64,000 nt of DNA from Epiperipatus broadwayi (Eukaryota > Onychophora > Udeonychophora > Euonychophora > Peripatidae). The stretch spans positions 3,472,001 to 3,536,000 of the forward strand of contig JAQFVV010012420.1 of NCBI GenBank assembly GCA_028023455.1, given 5' to 3'. Positions 36,567 to 50,389 of the stretch are shown here, piece after piece. The first letter of the stretch is position 1. Every line of letters begins with the position of its first letter. The notes under the pieces are model-generated. The model ran no database searches, was not told where the DNA came from, and saw only the letters and a list, made by a program, of their open reading frames with translations. A program made the position numbers and the translations under genes.

Positions 36567-39500
36567 ATGTGTAAAATATTGGCTTTAGGAATGAATGCAA
36601 ATGCTGGATCAATAAACTAGAGAGACTTTATCAATTAAACAAATTTCACAATATTGATTTACAAAAACAAAATATATAAGAATGTTGAATAAATTGTCAA
36701 TCAATGTAAAAAAATTCAAAAATATTTATAAATGAAAAGAAAATTATTTGAATATATGTACATATATTTTCAACTTCAATGTCTATGATGAGTATCTATC
36801 ATATTATTACCTAAGCAATTTTAAATTACCTATCCCCTATTTCCTATGATAGATACATATAATATAGACATGTATATGTACAAAAATAATGAAAAACTTT
36901 ATTTGATTATGAATGAAATTACTAACTAAATTAAAATGGAAATTTAAATGTAACTCTAGATGTGGTATGCGATTCTAGGTGTGGAAGTTGGTTGATCAAA
37001 TAAAAAGAAACCCCCTTGCATATATATCATGAAAAAATAAAAAAATAAATAAACAATACATAATATGATAGCAAAGTAAATAGTAAAGCAAATTAGCTCA
37101 GAAAGTTTGTCATTCACACAATGAAAACATCTAAGAAATATTACTAGTCAAACATATAACAAATAATATAAATTGTCGCGTCAAGTGTAGCATTGGTGTT
37201 TTAAAAAGAAAAAGGTTCTTACCTTTTTATTACTCAATTTCATAGCCACAAATGAAAAATCAAGCATTTTGGGAGGAGAAAATTACCTAAATTTTATTAA
37301 AAAAAAATAATTCAGACTTTTCAACCTTTCCTCCCTTCTCTCTTCACGTTTTCTTAAATTGGACAGTTCCAAACTGTTGAGTTTGATGATTTGCACTTCC
37401 ATGATATAAGACTGAGATAATAAAAAAGATATACCTATACAAAAGAAAAATTATAACATTTACAATATTTCATGAATCGATGGTCGAGCACAAAACTTCA
37501 CCAGAGTCCTTCTCACATTAGTTCTTCCAATTTATGCGTTTTTCTCACTATAAATGTTGATGGCTCATTATTGATTCTGAATGGCACATTCTGAATATAT
37601 TTATATAGGTGGCATGTGATTTTTTTCCATTCCTCGCGTAGATTTCCATCATGCATTGACCAAGCTTATCAGGCTTTTCAATGTAAACAGGTAGCTTTTA
37701 ATTACTCATGGTTATAAAAACAAATACTCCACCCAACGACAATCAATCACTCTAGCAAAAATATATCATTTTATTGCAATATATACACAGGTTTATATAT
37801 ATACAGTTTGCGGTGAAAAGAAATATATATGCAATAGAATACAATATATTTCCGTTATTAAATTTTATATCCAAATAGACTGTTCTAATTTCTTTTTTTT
37901 TGCTTTTAAAAAATCATAACACTTTTTTAAATTTATAAGCTATTTGAAATTTATCTGATTTATTTAGTTTATATGAAAAATTACCGTTTCTTCCTTAACT
38001 TTCAAATGAAAAAAATTGACATCTATAGAAATACATATTCGAACAGAATGTCCATTTTGTAAAGTGTTCGAAAATATCAGCTTCAACAGAGTCGGCTTTC
38101 CATAGCAAAAGCTCAATTTTAAAGAAGAAAGTGTCATAATTGCTTTTTTTTTATACATGACGCTGTTTCCATTGCTTGATGTATGAAGTGTTTGATTTTC
38201 TTTTTATTCGCAATGAGTGCCTATTGTTATGTTATATAGATATTGCGATTATCGATTCATTTTTTAAAAAAAAAATGTATCACTATTATTCCATTCTTAT
38301 ATTTGGTTGCTTAGTACTATACTTGACCCTTTGCTATGACTGTTTCATCATCGTTTAAGTCATTGTTCACATTTATTATAGATGTACAAGACCTTCAACA
38401 CATTACAATTGTAGTATATATATATGCTTGTATGAATTTTCCTAATGTTTATATTTACTTGATTAAAGATTGGAATTGACTTTACTACAAGTATATATGC
38501 ATGATTTAATGATAAATGACTTACTATTCCCACTATTTAATATAGCATTAGTACATGGTCCTAAATATTTATACATTTATATTTTAAAACAGTAGTTCAG
38601 CAATACTTATTATTTACTTTATGTTAAAATCTTAACTAAACATAATCCAATATTTCAGGTGGCTAAGGTTAGTGTGGGTGCGATTTTAAGATATCTTCAC
38701 AATGTATTGCAAAAACTATTATGACTGAACTAGTTTTGTGATTGTAAGTATGGGGACAGTAGTTCATTTCATTATTAAATAATTTTACTGGGTTAACTTA
38801 TATATCGATTAGAGCACAACTCTGATGAAATTAGTCCCACATCACTAGTAATTTACAGAACATTTAGATAGAAGTATAAAGACATTAGAAAATGATAATG
38901 TGACAAACTCAAAATTAATGGATTAACCCTATCCGTACACATCATTTTATACAATGTATAAATATTATTCTTTTCTAACTTTTTAATTAATTAACATTTA
39001 ATTTAGATGATCAACACCTTATAAAAAAATATTTCACAAAAATTTAACTCAAATCTTTTTTCTTTTGAAAATGAGAATGTCCTAAGCAATTTTTTACCAA
39101 GTAAACAAAAATCTTTTCAACAAAAACAAAAAATAAATGACTAAAAATTATCCAATATTTTCAATTATTACTTTCTTTATAAAATATCATTTAAGAATGC
39201 ATTAGTTGTACAAAATTCTATAATATTTTTTTTTATCATGAATTTTTTCTTTTTTTCAGTTCTTTTATAATCGTTTTTGGCTCCAGATTTTTTTTAAATA
39301 GCTTTCTCAATAGTTATTTTATCCATTTAACTTTTTCTTTTCATTTAGTAACTTCTGGTTTCCATTTTAACAATTATTTTCATTTCATTTTTTTTATTTA
39401 GGTCTTTTTTTTTCCAGCTCCAAGTTTCCAGTTCAACAGTTAATTTCATTTCAGGTTAACATAAGTTGAGGCAGCCATGATTTTGGATGGATTAATACAC

Positions 39501-39937
39501 AAAGCTTGTTGAAAAATTTTTTAGGGGTATTTTCATTGTACATTTTTTTTAATGAGATTGGTTATATAGTTGTATCATTGATGATTAGCTTTTAGCAAGA
39601 GGCTAGCACATGGTTTTTGTAAACTCCTTACATTCATATTAGCAAAAATCTTATTTAAGCTAAGAGTGACATCAGTTTAGCATTAGACTTCTAAATGGAG
39701 CTTTTGACTGCTGAACTCATTATTATTGAATTTTGCTGAATTCTATTATCTGTACATTGCTTTGTTTTTTGGAAAACAAACTGATATCAATCTTCCATTC
39801 ATTCACGTGACTACCTCAGAAATTATTGCATTAAGTTTTGATCAAATAATTTTTATTTTACAAAAAAGATCTTTTTTCTCTTTTTTTTAAAAAAAATTCT
39901 ATTTATATACTAATCGAAAAATAATTTTAAATTTTTC
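36567..39937. other. AT-rich intron stretch, no gene seen
   Basis: A less AT-rich patch at about 37480-37700 reads in broken pieces on the minus strand (for example NVRRTLVKFCARPSIHEI) but is not recognised. The rest is AT-rich with homopolymers. Confidence 0.4.
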
Positions 39938-40080
39938 AGAGATAAAAATCTTAATCTCTTTTTTTTTTATTTTTTGAAAATTTAAATATTTTATTTATAC
40001 ATTAATTGAAAAAAATAACGTAATTTCTTCAGAGATAAAGATCTTAATCTCTTTTTATATTCTTATTTTTTGAAAAATAA
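39938..40080 (+). repeat. Tandem duplication, about 97-bp period
   Basis: CAGAGATAAAAATCTTAATC at about 39940 recurs as CAGAGATAAAGATCTTAATC at about 40032. Each is followed by a T run, TATTTTTTGAAAA and TTTTATT. A diverged direct duplication. Confidence 0.7.
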
Positions 40081-41405
40081 AATGTTTTATTAAAAAAACA
40101 TGAAATTACATAAGTCAAATAAATTTTTTTTTTTTTACAATTATATTTAAAAAAAATTAAACATTTATTTTTAAAATGTTTTAAATTTTGTTGCATGAAC
40201 ATTTTGTGTATGTAAATCTGTAATAAGCTTAACCGAGCTCAATTTCTATTTAACAATTAGGTTATTCTACAGTTAGCAAATGAGAAGAAGTAATTTTCAA
40301 TATAAAATTAATGTTTTCTCAATCATATTACAATAAATTTTAAGTTATTCTTGGAAACATCACTAATTTTAGTTTTTTTTTTTTTTAATAAATATTATAT
40401 TTACATTCCTAGAGAAATTATAGAATACAAAAAGCTACAAATATGTTCTCATAAAAATATAAATGAAGCTAAATATAAAATATTACTTTTTTTTAGAAAA
40501 GAACCTTTCTTTCTAACCTTCTTGTTTCATTTATTTAATTATAGTAGTGTATTCTATGAGATTTAGTATAAATGGTTTTTATTAATTAACTTGCAGTTCA
40601 AACATGCCTCTACATATACCCACCCCATCAAGTATTTTATTCCTACAATAATAATAAATTACTTCCAATGCAGCAAACATAAATTATTCCAGTTTTTTAC
40701 TAACATCAAGAAGATATTAATAGAAATTGTAATAATTTACTTTTGCTATCCTAGAGTGAGTTATGAAAATATTGTATCATAATGACAATTTATTATTTAC
40801 CAAAATATTATTATTATTACAATAAGTAATATAATTTTTTTTAATATGAAATAGTCTATAGAAATGCATGTTTTTATGTGGCTCTTTTTTTAATATTTCA
40901 AAAATTATTAATAAATATGTTTTTTTTTTTTTGAAATATAGCAATATTTTTGAAAAATTAAATGTCAATAATTATTACTTTATTATTAAAGCTGTCTTAT
41001 CAAAAAAAAAAAGAAACATTTATTTCATTCATACATAAATAAACTGAGCAAATTATGTAAGTGATAAACTGAGAAGTCTTTATAAGAAATATTTAGTTCC
41101 TTTTTTTTATCATTCATAATAATCTTATTTTTTACATACTTTATTTTATAAACAGAGCAAAACTCTCCATACAGTATTGTGATCATGTGATGCTTAATTA
41201 CTTTATTTTATGTTATTATATTTTATTGTGAAATAGAATTTTATACTACTAAAGTCAGAAATAAAAAAGAATGCAAACAACTTGAATAATTTTAGAATTA
41301 ACTCTCTTTATCATATTCACAGCTGAGAGAAGTTCTAAACTTTCTGGACTGATGGATGGTTGTGAGAGCTATGGTGAAAGATGAACAAAAATTTGAAAAT
41401 ATATA
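40081..41405. other. AT-rich intron stretch, contains a MITE end
   Basis: Homopolymer-rich DNA with no gene. At 41155-41193 the words GAGCAAAACTCTCCATACAG and GATCATGTGATGC match the MITE family at 27.7-28.8 kb. The fragment has no partner arm. Confidence 0.5.
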
Positions 41406-42529
41406 TCATGTTTCCCTGAAAATAAGACTGGGTCTTATATTAATTTTTGCTCCAAAAGACATCTTAGGACTTATTTTCAAGAATTGTCTTATTTTTTTCA
41501 TATACAAAAATCTACATTTATTCATGTACAAAAATATACATTTATTCAAAATCTCAAGTCGACCTCCATGCACACTTGAGAATATTTGAATTTTCAGCTA
41601 GCGATATGCTCGGATATTTACATTTATTTAAATACAAAACCTTGTCTGGGGTCAAAATATTATTCTGTTTAAATCTTCCATTAAATCAAATGTTATTTGA
41701 AGACTTACATAGGAGTGGTAACAAAAATGAAAACAGTTATGCATGATTATCCATACAAAAGTGATGAAAAAATGCAAGCACAAAAATTCAGAAAACATTT
41801 CTCTATTTCACACCACATTAAGTATCACTGTTACAACACATGGCATATTGAATTATGAAGATTCATATAAGATACAATCACATCCATCCATTATCAAGGA
41901 TGCACATTGTGAACTTTTTTCAAATTACTTGTAATAGCCACGCTTAGGTATTTTTTTTAAAAAAACTTTTCTTTAGGAGAAAGATTGATTGAATTTAAAT
42001 TAAACTTTAATTATTAAAATCTTGAATATTTAAAAGCTATCACGTTCAAACTCCAAAATTAAATCTAAGTATTAAATATAAATAAGTACCTAAAATTATA
42101 TAAATGAAATTCTAAATTGTCTGATAAACTAGCTTGTGATAAGGTAAATTTTTAAAAAGTTTATTAAATTATTCATAAAGTGAATAAATTGATTATTTTA
42201 AGTCCAAGATTCAACTGAGAGGAAATTGTTTTTCTATGCACATGAAATTATGTTTGAGGAAATGTTCAACAGAAATATACATAAGTACCAGTATAATTTA
42301 TATTATCATTTATTTAAAGTATTAATATCAATAATATTTTTATTTATACATTCATTATTTTATAATTCAATACATACATCATGTGCTTCAACATACAAAA
42401 GAAATTCTTTCATCTGGCTGACGATTTTAACTAGAGCTTATATTTGGGATAGGTTTTATATTACAAGTATCCTGAAAAATTATGCTAGGGCTTATTTTCT
42501 GGTTAGGTCTTATTTTGGGGGAAACATGT
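41406..42529. mobile_element. TA-flanked terminal-inverted-repeat element, 1,124 bp
   Basis: The left end is TCATGTTTCCCTGAAAATAA; the right end, reverse complemented, is ACATGTTTCCCCCAAAATAA. TA dinucleotides flank both (41404-41405, 42530-42531). The terminal 60-70 bases contain repeated words GTCTTATATTAATTTTTGCT, CTTATTTTC and GGGCTTATTTTCTGG, a pattern I associate with widespread mariner-like elements of animals. The interior has no recognisable transposase, so it is probably non-autonomous. Confidence 0.8.
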
Positions 42530-42531
42530 TA

Positions 42532-43048
42532 TTAAATTTCATGATATTCAGAACCAAGTCTTGTAGTATAAATTTACTGAAAGAGCTTTTATAAAAAAGA
42601 AATATCTAATAATAGTGTCTCTTAATGCTAACTATGAAGTTGAAAATTTTTTGTGAACATAAGAGCAAAAATAGATGAGTGTTACCATAAATAAAAAAAC
42701 ATCATAAATAAAAATAATTCTGATATCATTTAAATTAGTATAACTGCTACAAAGCATGAAATTAATATTTATAGAATTGTAAATTAGAAAATGGATATCT
42801 CAGATATACTTTTCAAAGTGTCATAATTGTATCAGATCATTGTCTCCTCAGAAAAACAAAATTTATGGCATATTGCTGGCAAAAAAACATGAAAATATTT
42901 TTTTAAGATAGTAAAATAATTTCTCTGATATTAACTATAATTTTGAAATAAAGTTAACAATAAAAAACTTCTAAGTGAATTCTCAAAAGAAGAAAAAAAC
43001 GTATTAATATGAACTTAATTTTAAACTTTGCGTGTTTGGTTACTATTC
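42532..43048. other. AT-rich spacer between two mobile elements
   Basis: Nothing was recognised in this stretch between the TA-flanked element and the Penelope palindrome. Confidence 0.5.
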
Positions 43049-44502
43049 TGTAATTCAATACTAGCACTATAAACGCATAAACACAAAGTTAATATTTAAT
43101 ATCTATTAAACTATAGGCTGAGCGCTTTGCAGCTCTCATAATCATAGCTGCAAAATTCAAGTATTTTATTTCCTGGATATAAAATAACACATTTCTTTTC
43201 TGTTAATGGTGTTGCTGTCTATTGCGATAAAGCAGTCCTCTTATCTTTTCAAATCATTTTTCTGTCTGCAGACTAAGCTGATTATTTGTGGTTTGCATGG
43301 ATGTCCTGCAAGCTTTTGGTGCAGTGTGAAAATGGAATTCTGTGCTGGATCAGATTGTGCCTTAGTATACGAATATTTATGTTGAGATAATCTAGTTTCT
43401 AGTGCTGCTTTGATCTTCCCATGATATGAAGCTTTACAATTTTTGTCAGCATGTGATGTAGACTGTTTGCAGAGTTTGAGTGAGAGTTAATCGGTCTTTT
43501 GTGTTATGGGGTGTGAAAGCACAACTGAAAGCTTCTATTGAAAATTGAACAAAATTTTTTGTGCAGGTTCGGTATGTATGGCAATAATAGCATCTGTCTA
43601 TCCACATTAAGTGTGTTATTGGTTATTTTGTTTTGAAACTGTATGATTTTCCTGTTGACGATGCTATGTTTAAAACCTATATTTAATAACTCCTCTCTGT
43701 ACACTGCTAAATTTAATTTTTTATCGGCTTTGAACTTGCACAGTATGTGGAGAAAAGATGTAAGACCTGCTAATTTATGGTTGGTGGATGCATTAGAATT
43801 GGGTTGAATGAGATCTCTTACTTCAAATGGTTTGACTATTATCTTATAATTCAGGTGTGTGTTTGTAGTGTCTTCTCATTCAATGTTTAATGTTACAAGT
43901 GGCCTGTTTTATAACTCGTTTTTGATTTCATTGATGATTTTCGCCTTAGCAACCACAAACAGATCGTCCACATATCTGGTATAAATTTTGAATTGTGTAG
44001 TATTCTTGTAATTTGGCAAAACGTGCTCTTCATAATGGTTTATCACAATGCTGGTAATGATTCCACTAATTGGTAGGCCCATTGGCCATCCGTCCTTCAT
44101 GTGGTACCACTATCTATTAAATGTTGCCATCATGTTCTTGTCAAGTCAGTTCAAAAACTCAACTATGAAAACAATCCGTGTCTGTTCTATGTTTTTCTGC
44201 GACAGTTCTTTGACAATTTCAATAGCTTTTGTTCTTTTAATGGATCTGTACAGCTCTGTTATGTCTATTAATGCCAGCCTTGTGTTTGAGTTCACTTCTA
44301 TATCCTTGATTCTTGAGACAAAATCAAATGATGATTTTATTGCATATTTACCAATGCCTAAAGTTTCAATTAACTATCTGTTTACCAGCTTGGCCACCTT
44401 GAAGTGGTGGATTCCACTAAAATCCAGCATTAATCTTAATGGGATGTGTATCTTATGTGTTTTTGCTTTGGCAAACATCCTTGGTGGTATTGAAGCCGAG
44501 GG
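43049..44502 (-). pseudogene. Penelope-like element, left copy (RT + GIY-YIG), inactive
   Basis: On the minus strand a Penelope-type reverse transcriptase fragment starts near the centre (ASIPPRMFAKAKTHK, IPLRLMLDF). It continues through GWPMGLPISGIITSIV and the catalytic box YVDDLFVVAKAK (about 43963-43974 codes YVDD). It ends in a GIY-YIG endonuclease part with ASYHG, ALETRLSQHKYSYT and HPCKPQIISLVCR (about 43460-43260). The RT-then-GIY-YIG order is characteristic of Penelope elements. The YVDD box is intact, but stops and frameshifts break the frame elsewhere. The N-terminal part is missing at the junction with the right copy. It forms one arm of a palindrome with 44503-46100. Confidence 0.88.
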
Positions 44503-46100
44503 GTAACAAGGCATTCTCAAAGTCGGAATATTATAAATTATACCCTTCGACTTCAATACCACCAAGCATGTTTGCCAATGCAAAAACACATAAGCCACAC
44601 ATCCCATTAAGATTAATGCTAGATTTTTGTGGAGTCCACTATTTCAATGGCCAAGCTGGTAAACAGATGGTTAATTTAAACTTTAGGCTTTGGTAAATAT
44701 GCAATAAAATCATCATTTGATTTTGTCTCAAGAATCAAAGTTATAGAATTGAACTCGGACAATAAGATTGGCATCAATAGACATAATGAAGCTGTACGGA
44801 TCCATTGACAAAACAAAATCCATATCAAAGAAGAACTGTCTCACAGGAACATAGAACAGACGCAGATTGCTTTCGTATTTGAGTTTTTAAATTGGCTTTA
44901 CAAGAACATGATGGCAACATTTAATGGACAGTGGTGCCACATACAGATGGCCAATGGGCTTGCCAATTAGCAGAATCATTGCTAGCATTGTGATAAACCA
45001 TTATGAAGAGCATGTTTTGCCAAATTATGAGAATACTACACAATTCAAAATTTATACCAGATATGTGCACGATATGTTTGTAGCTGCTATGGCAGAAGTC
45101 ATCAATGAAATCAAAAACAAATTACAAAACAGGTCACTTTTAATGTTAAACATTAAATGGGAAATCACTAACAAACAAGTGAAATATCTAGATATACAAG
45201 TACAATGCAAAAGCACACACCTGAATTATAAGATGATAGTCAAACCATTTGAAGTAAGAGGTGACCTTCAACCCAATTCTAACACACCCATCAACCATAA
45301 ATTAGCAGGTCTTACATCTTTTCTCCACAGAAATCAGCAATTGTGCAAGTTCAAAGCCAATAAAAAATTAAATTTAGCAGCGTTTTATTAAACATAGGTT
45401 TTAAACAGAGCATTGTCAACAGGAAGATCATACAGTTTCAATACAAAACGACTAACAACACACCCAATGTGGATAGACAGAGGTTATTATTGCCATACAT
45501 ACCAAACATGCATAAAAATTTTTGTTCGATTTTCATTAGAAACTTTCAGTTGTGCTTTCATACTCCTCTTAGTTCCAACAGACTAATCAATAACACAAAA
45601 GACCGATTAACTCACGCTCAAACTCTGCAAGCGGTCTACAACATCACATGCTCTGACAAAAATTGTAAAGCCTCATACTATGGGGAGACCAAAGCAGCAT
45701 TGGAAACTAGATTATCTTAACATAAATATTCATATACTTAGGCATAATCTAATCCAGCACACAATTCTATTTTCGCACAGCACTAAAAGCTTGCAGGGCA
45801 TCCATGCAAATCACAAATAATCAGTTTAGTCTGCAGACCAGAGAAACGATTTGAGAAGAAAGATAAAAGAGACTTGCTTTATCACAATAGACAGCAGCAC
45901 CATTAACAGAAAGGAACCATGTTATTCTATATCCAGGAAATGGAATATTTGAACTTTGCATACATTTGCATAACATTGACAATCAATCACTTCACAAAAA
46001 GCTATGATTATAAGAGCTGCGTCTCTCGAAAGCACTCAGCCTATGGTTTAATAGATATTAAATATTACCTATGTGTTTATAGTGCTAGTATTGAATTACA
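44503..46100 (+). pseudogene. Penelope-like element, right copy, inactive
   Basis: The inverted partner of the left copy, on the plus strand. It starts with AFSKSEYYKLYPSTSIPP and FANAKTHKPHIPLR, then RWPMGLPISRIIASIVINHY. The catalytic box reads YVHD (45062-45073), so the first catalytic aspartate of YVDD is histidine and the enzyme cannot work. Downstream at about 45640-45720 is CSDKNCKASYYGETKAALE, the GIY-YIG core, followed by a stop where the left copy has Gln. The 3' tails of both copies are related out to about 43049 and 46100 (shared CAATACTAGCACTATAAAC). The copies meet head to head, and this one keeps about 37 more bases at its 5' end than the left copy. Confidence 0.88.
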
Positions 46101-49100
46101 AAAACTTATTAATAAAAATAATAATTCTAAATAAGATAAAAATTCAATATTCATGAAATGAATCTAAATATACCAAACTTTGTATAGTTATCTAAGACAA
46201 TTTGTGAATAGCAAGTCTCTAGCAAACAATGTGACAAATTGATAAATCAATAAGCAAATTTCTGGGGCTAGGAAAACATGTTATTATGACTACCTTCCAA
46301 GATCTTGGCAAGATTAAATGCATATTAGAGAAAATTTCAATTCTTTAATGAGTCTTAGCTTATCATCAAATGAAAATATTGATGAATGATATCTCGGGTC
46401 TTACAGAATATTTAGAAAGATTAAAAATTTATATATATATAATTCTATTCATAGCAGGTGTTTTGTGGAGTCTTTTAGAAGAATAAATATCATTAAAGTA
46501 TAACAGAGAATGAGTTAAATCAATTATACACTTATTAAATAATAAATGTTTTATTTCTTAACAAGTGATTCAAATCCTTCAGCTTGTGAATGTATAAAAC
46601 AAATCCTTTCTTCAATGTCAAATTTTTAATAAAAATGATAAACGTGCAATATGAAATGACTCCATATGCAATTTGTTATAATTTGTTACATACTTCAATG
46701 ATTAAATATACAGGATAATAATTTATTATGTATTTATTAATACTATAATTAAAAATAGAGTATTCTACTGCCTTTATATTAAACAAGATTAGTGTAAAAA
46801 TTATTTACAATTTATTGGGTTAATCACTGAAGTTGGTGAAATAATTAGTTAGTGATGCTTAAGAGCTAAATAAACTAGAGAATAGTGATCATGTTAATAA
46901 ATAAAGTGATATACAAGAATTCTTAATCTTCATGTTTAATAAATTCCAGAAAAATTGCATGAAGATTTAATTAGTAGTTAATAGGAGTCATTCCCATAGG
47001 AATAATGTCAATGTTTAATCAGTATTACAGGCAATGACATTGTTGAATATTCTTTTATATATGGATGTAAAATATACTTAATCATTACATAAATATTGAT
47101 AAAGTACTATGTTATACATATATTTGTTTAAAAACAAAAAATATAGAGTAAATAAGCTTAAAAGTGTATGTTTTCTAAAGAAAAAAATAGAATTGCACAT
47201 GTGATATAACATTGAAAGCTTCATTTCCTTCCTGTTAAAGAAAAAAATAATAAAAACAAGTTATGAAGTAATAAATACAGTTATTTCCCATTTCCTTCTT
47301 ATTCATTAGTTTTAAAAAAAAGAAGACAATTAAACATCATCTTGTTCTCATATACCAGGGTGTGTTATCATTTTACTTTCACATTTAATATGGTGTATTT
47401 TTTAAAAAAGTTTATTTTCAAAATAATTGATAATGTGAATACAACTTGCCAATACAGAATTTTTCAGGATTTTCAAGTTTAGAAGTTTAAAATACTGCTA
47501 TTTTGTAAAATAGAAAAAAAAAAAGTCTTTATAAAGATATTATTATCAATTTATTAATGCTTTAAATTAAATGAGACTTTTTTATTTTTATTTTGTAGTC
47601 AGTATTTAAAAATTGTGTTATACCATAATATATAATCTCAGATAAACAGAAATTTATTGTGTTAAATTTTTCCAAACTTATATTTAAATAAAACATAAGA
47701 AAATTAACATTATTTAAAAAGAAATGTTATCTTGGTTAAGAAGTTTATTTAGCATATTAAATATATTTTTTTTTATTTACATTTTTATTAATTTTTTTAT
47801 TTGCATTGTAATTTTTATTTTACAATTTTAAATGTAACTTTTTGCTTTTAGAGATTACTGAATATTTTTTTATTATAAGTTCTAATGTTGTGTCCCCTCC
47901 TCCACCCCTGTATAATTTTGAAATCATTTTAGCATATTTTTTATTTTATTTTAATAGATATATCTTTTTAAGTTTAAGCAATGTGAAATGGTTTGTTTTA
48001 TAAGCTTTCTATCCATGAAGTTGCTATTTTATGAAGTGGAGAGATTTTGTCATATTGTTTTGCAATTGATTATCATGATCAAGCAAAAATATGCATAATG
48101 AAGATGTGAAGAATGAGAACCTTTTGATCATAAAGTTTCTAGCTAATGGATATGTTTTTCTCTGTTGGACAACGCTTTATTTGATTCATCTCCTTAAGAA
48201 ATTTTGGATATGCATGAAACAATTGAACATATTCATTTATTTTCATAAACCCACTTTTAGATTTTGAATTCTTTGCTTAAAAAAAAAAGACATTCCATCA
48301 GAAGATTTATGAACTAACCAATTAGCTGCATACTTTTTTTAAAAAAATTTCATCAAAAAAAAAGTGCAACACATGATATTTCAATTAAGAATGTACTTGT
48401 GAAAAAATACAAATATTTTATAGTAATTTTTAAATAAATATACTATTACCAATAATATATCTACATTTAAAACATGATAATAATTATGAAGTATATAAAT
48501 TAATTAAAATATTACAGATAAATATTTTTGCATATGATCTCAAATTACATATAAAAAACAATTTAAATCTAAATTTAAGATATAGTTATTAATGTCACAT
48601 CATACTATTTGGGGGGGGGGGGGAGAGAAAATTACTCAAGCAGCTCACTTTGCAGCTTGCCTTCTGTAATAGCTTTCATTCTGGAACTTTTTCGCTCTCA
48701 TAAAAGTCTTTTACGGTTTAAATTAGGCTTTTTTAGAAATATATGTGGCTCTATCTATTGAATAAAAGTATAATTAAGATTTTAAAAAAATTACACGTAT
48801 ATATTCACATAAATGTGCCAAAATACCCCATTTTTTGCACAAGATGGTATATCAGCACCACTATGAAATATTTTAAATTTTCATATTAAAAAGGCTATTA
48901 AAAAATTTCACTCAGTCTAATTGATTTTGTTCATATTTTAAATGCAAAAAAATAATAATTATAATAATAGTTAACTTGAGACAAATCATCTCTCATAATT
49001 GATTATTTGAGTTCCAACTTTATTTAAAATCTATCTTCAGAGACTACTAAAATTATAGAGAATGACATTATAAGACCAGAACAGTTTTTTTTTTTCTCAA

Positions 49101-50389
49101 TTTAAGGAAAATTTTTCTATAAGTTTGAATAATGAGTAGTTTCCAGATAGTAATTTAAATTAATCCTCATTCCCAAATTAATTTCTGGATTTAGCCTTTA
49201 TCAAGAAGACTTTGGATTCAAAATCTGAATTAATAGAATTATGCATCTGGTAATCATCTTTAATTCCTTTTTTTTTTACTATTATGTTAATAGCCTGAAA
49301 TTACAAAATCTCAAGATTTTGCTTGCATAGTTACATAGAGCTGACACCAGGTCAGTAACTATATTTTAATATGAGTTCTATTCTAACTTGAGGCATCCTT
49401 AGCTTACAATGTATGGTACTAGATTAAAGAAAGGATAACAGCTCTTATGTCATTAACTATGATAGTTGTAACTAACCAAGAGGAATGTAGTATATATGAT
49501 GAAAAAACTAATTCCACAGATTCGATAATAATGTCCAAGAAAAGAAATTAAAAGTAGATAAAAATTGATAATCCAAGGACATCCAAATTTAAGTATCTAT
49601 AATAAATTCTCTTAAATGATGGATAGACTAAAACCAGATATGCATATGAAAATAGTAAATAGGAGGAGAATTATAATTCTTAATTTGGTGTACTCTGGAA
49701 TATTAAATTTATAAAATACTGGGATTCAATAATAGAATATTAAGAATTGTAGAAATAAAGTGACTTATATGATATTTAAAATGAATGCCATAAGAATAAT
49801 AGCATATTAACATTTGCTAAAGGAAATTAACTGGATAGGATAAGAGATGTTCAAGAAGATTAGCTAAAAAAGGCATTTCATTGAAGAAGATGGAGTGTGC
49901 TCAAGCTATTGAGGACTCTACATGTAATGGATAATGGAATGATCTTCAGATATGTGAGAGTTAAGTTAACTGTGAATAGTAAGTAAACTATCTGATCTGA
50001 GAATATTTCCTGATATGTGTAGAATAGAATGTTGATTCATTAAAGGTTCGGTTCTGATATACAAAACAAATCATCTTTTCTGATTCTTTTTATTGTCTTC
50101 AGTCACATAAGGATGTTTAAGATGATAATCCTGATACTCTCACACTATCAAGTGTTCTCTCTATTCTAATTGGTAATAAAACTGTTTGTGCAACCATATT
50201 TCCATGCTTTGCATGCCCAGAACTTTTGAATCACCCTCCCTTTTTTTTAAATCAAGCCTCAAAATTAGTGAATCTAAGTTGTGATCTTTATTTGAGGCAT
50301 TATAATCACTACTAAGTTGAGTTGGAACTAGGTTTAAGGTAGTAATTTCGGCTTAGCAAAAATTGTAGGTTTCAGCAGCTTTACTTAGG
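46101..50389. other. AT-rich intron stretch, no gene identified
   Basis: Mostly AT-rich with homopolymers, including a 13-G run at 48611-48623. From about 49300 the plus strand becomes purine-rich with short open pieces. This may be a 5' part of the LINE relic that follows, or another decayed element. Confidence 0.4.

Noticed and set aside
42226-42594. 122-codon open frame
   Set aside because: It runs across the end of the TA-flanked transposon and into flanking DNA, so it is not a gene.
43504-45720. Endogenous retrovirus from the YVDD reverse transcriptase box
   Set aside because: The RT is followed by a GIY-YIG endonuclease and has no protease, RNase H or integrase, which identifies a Penelope-like element rather than a virus.
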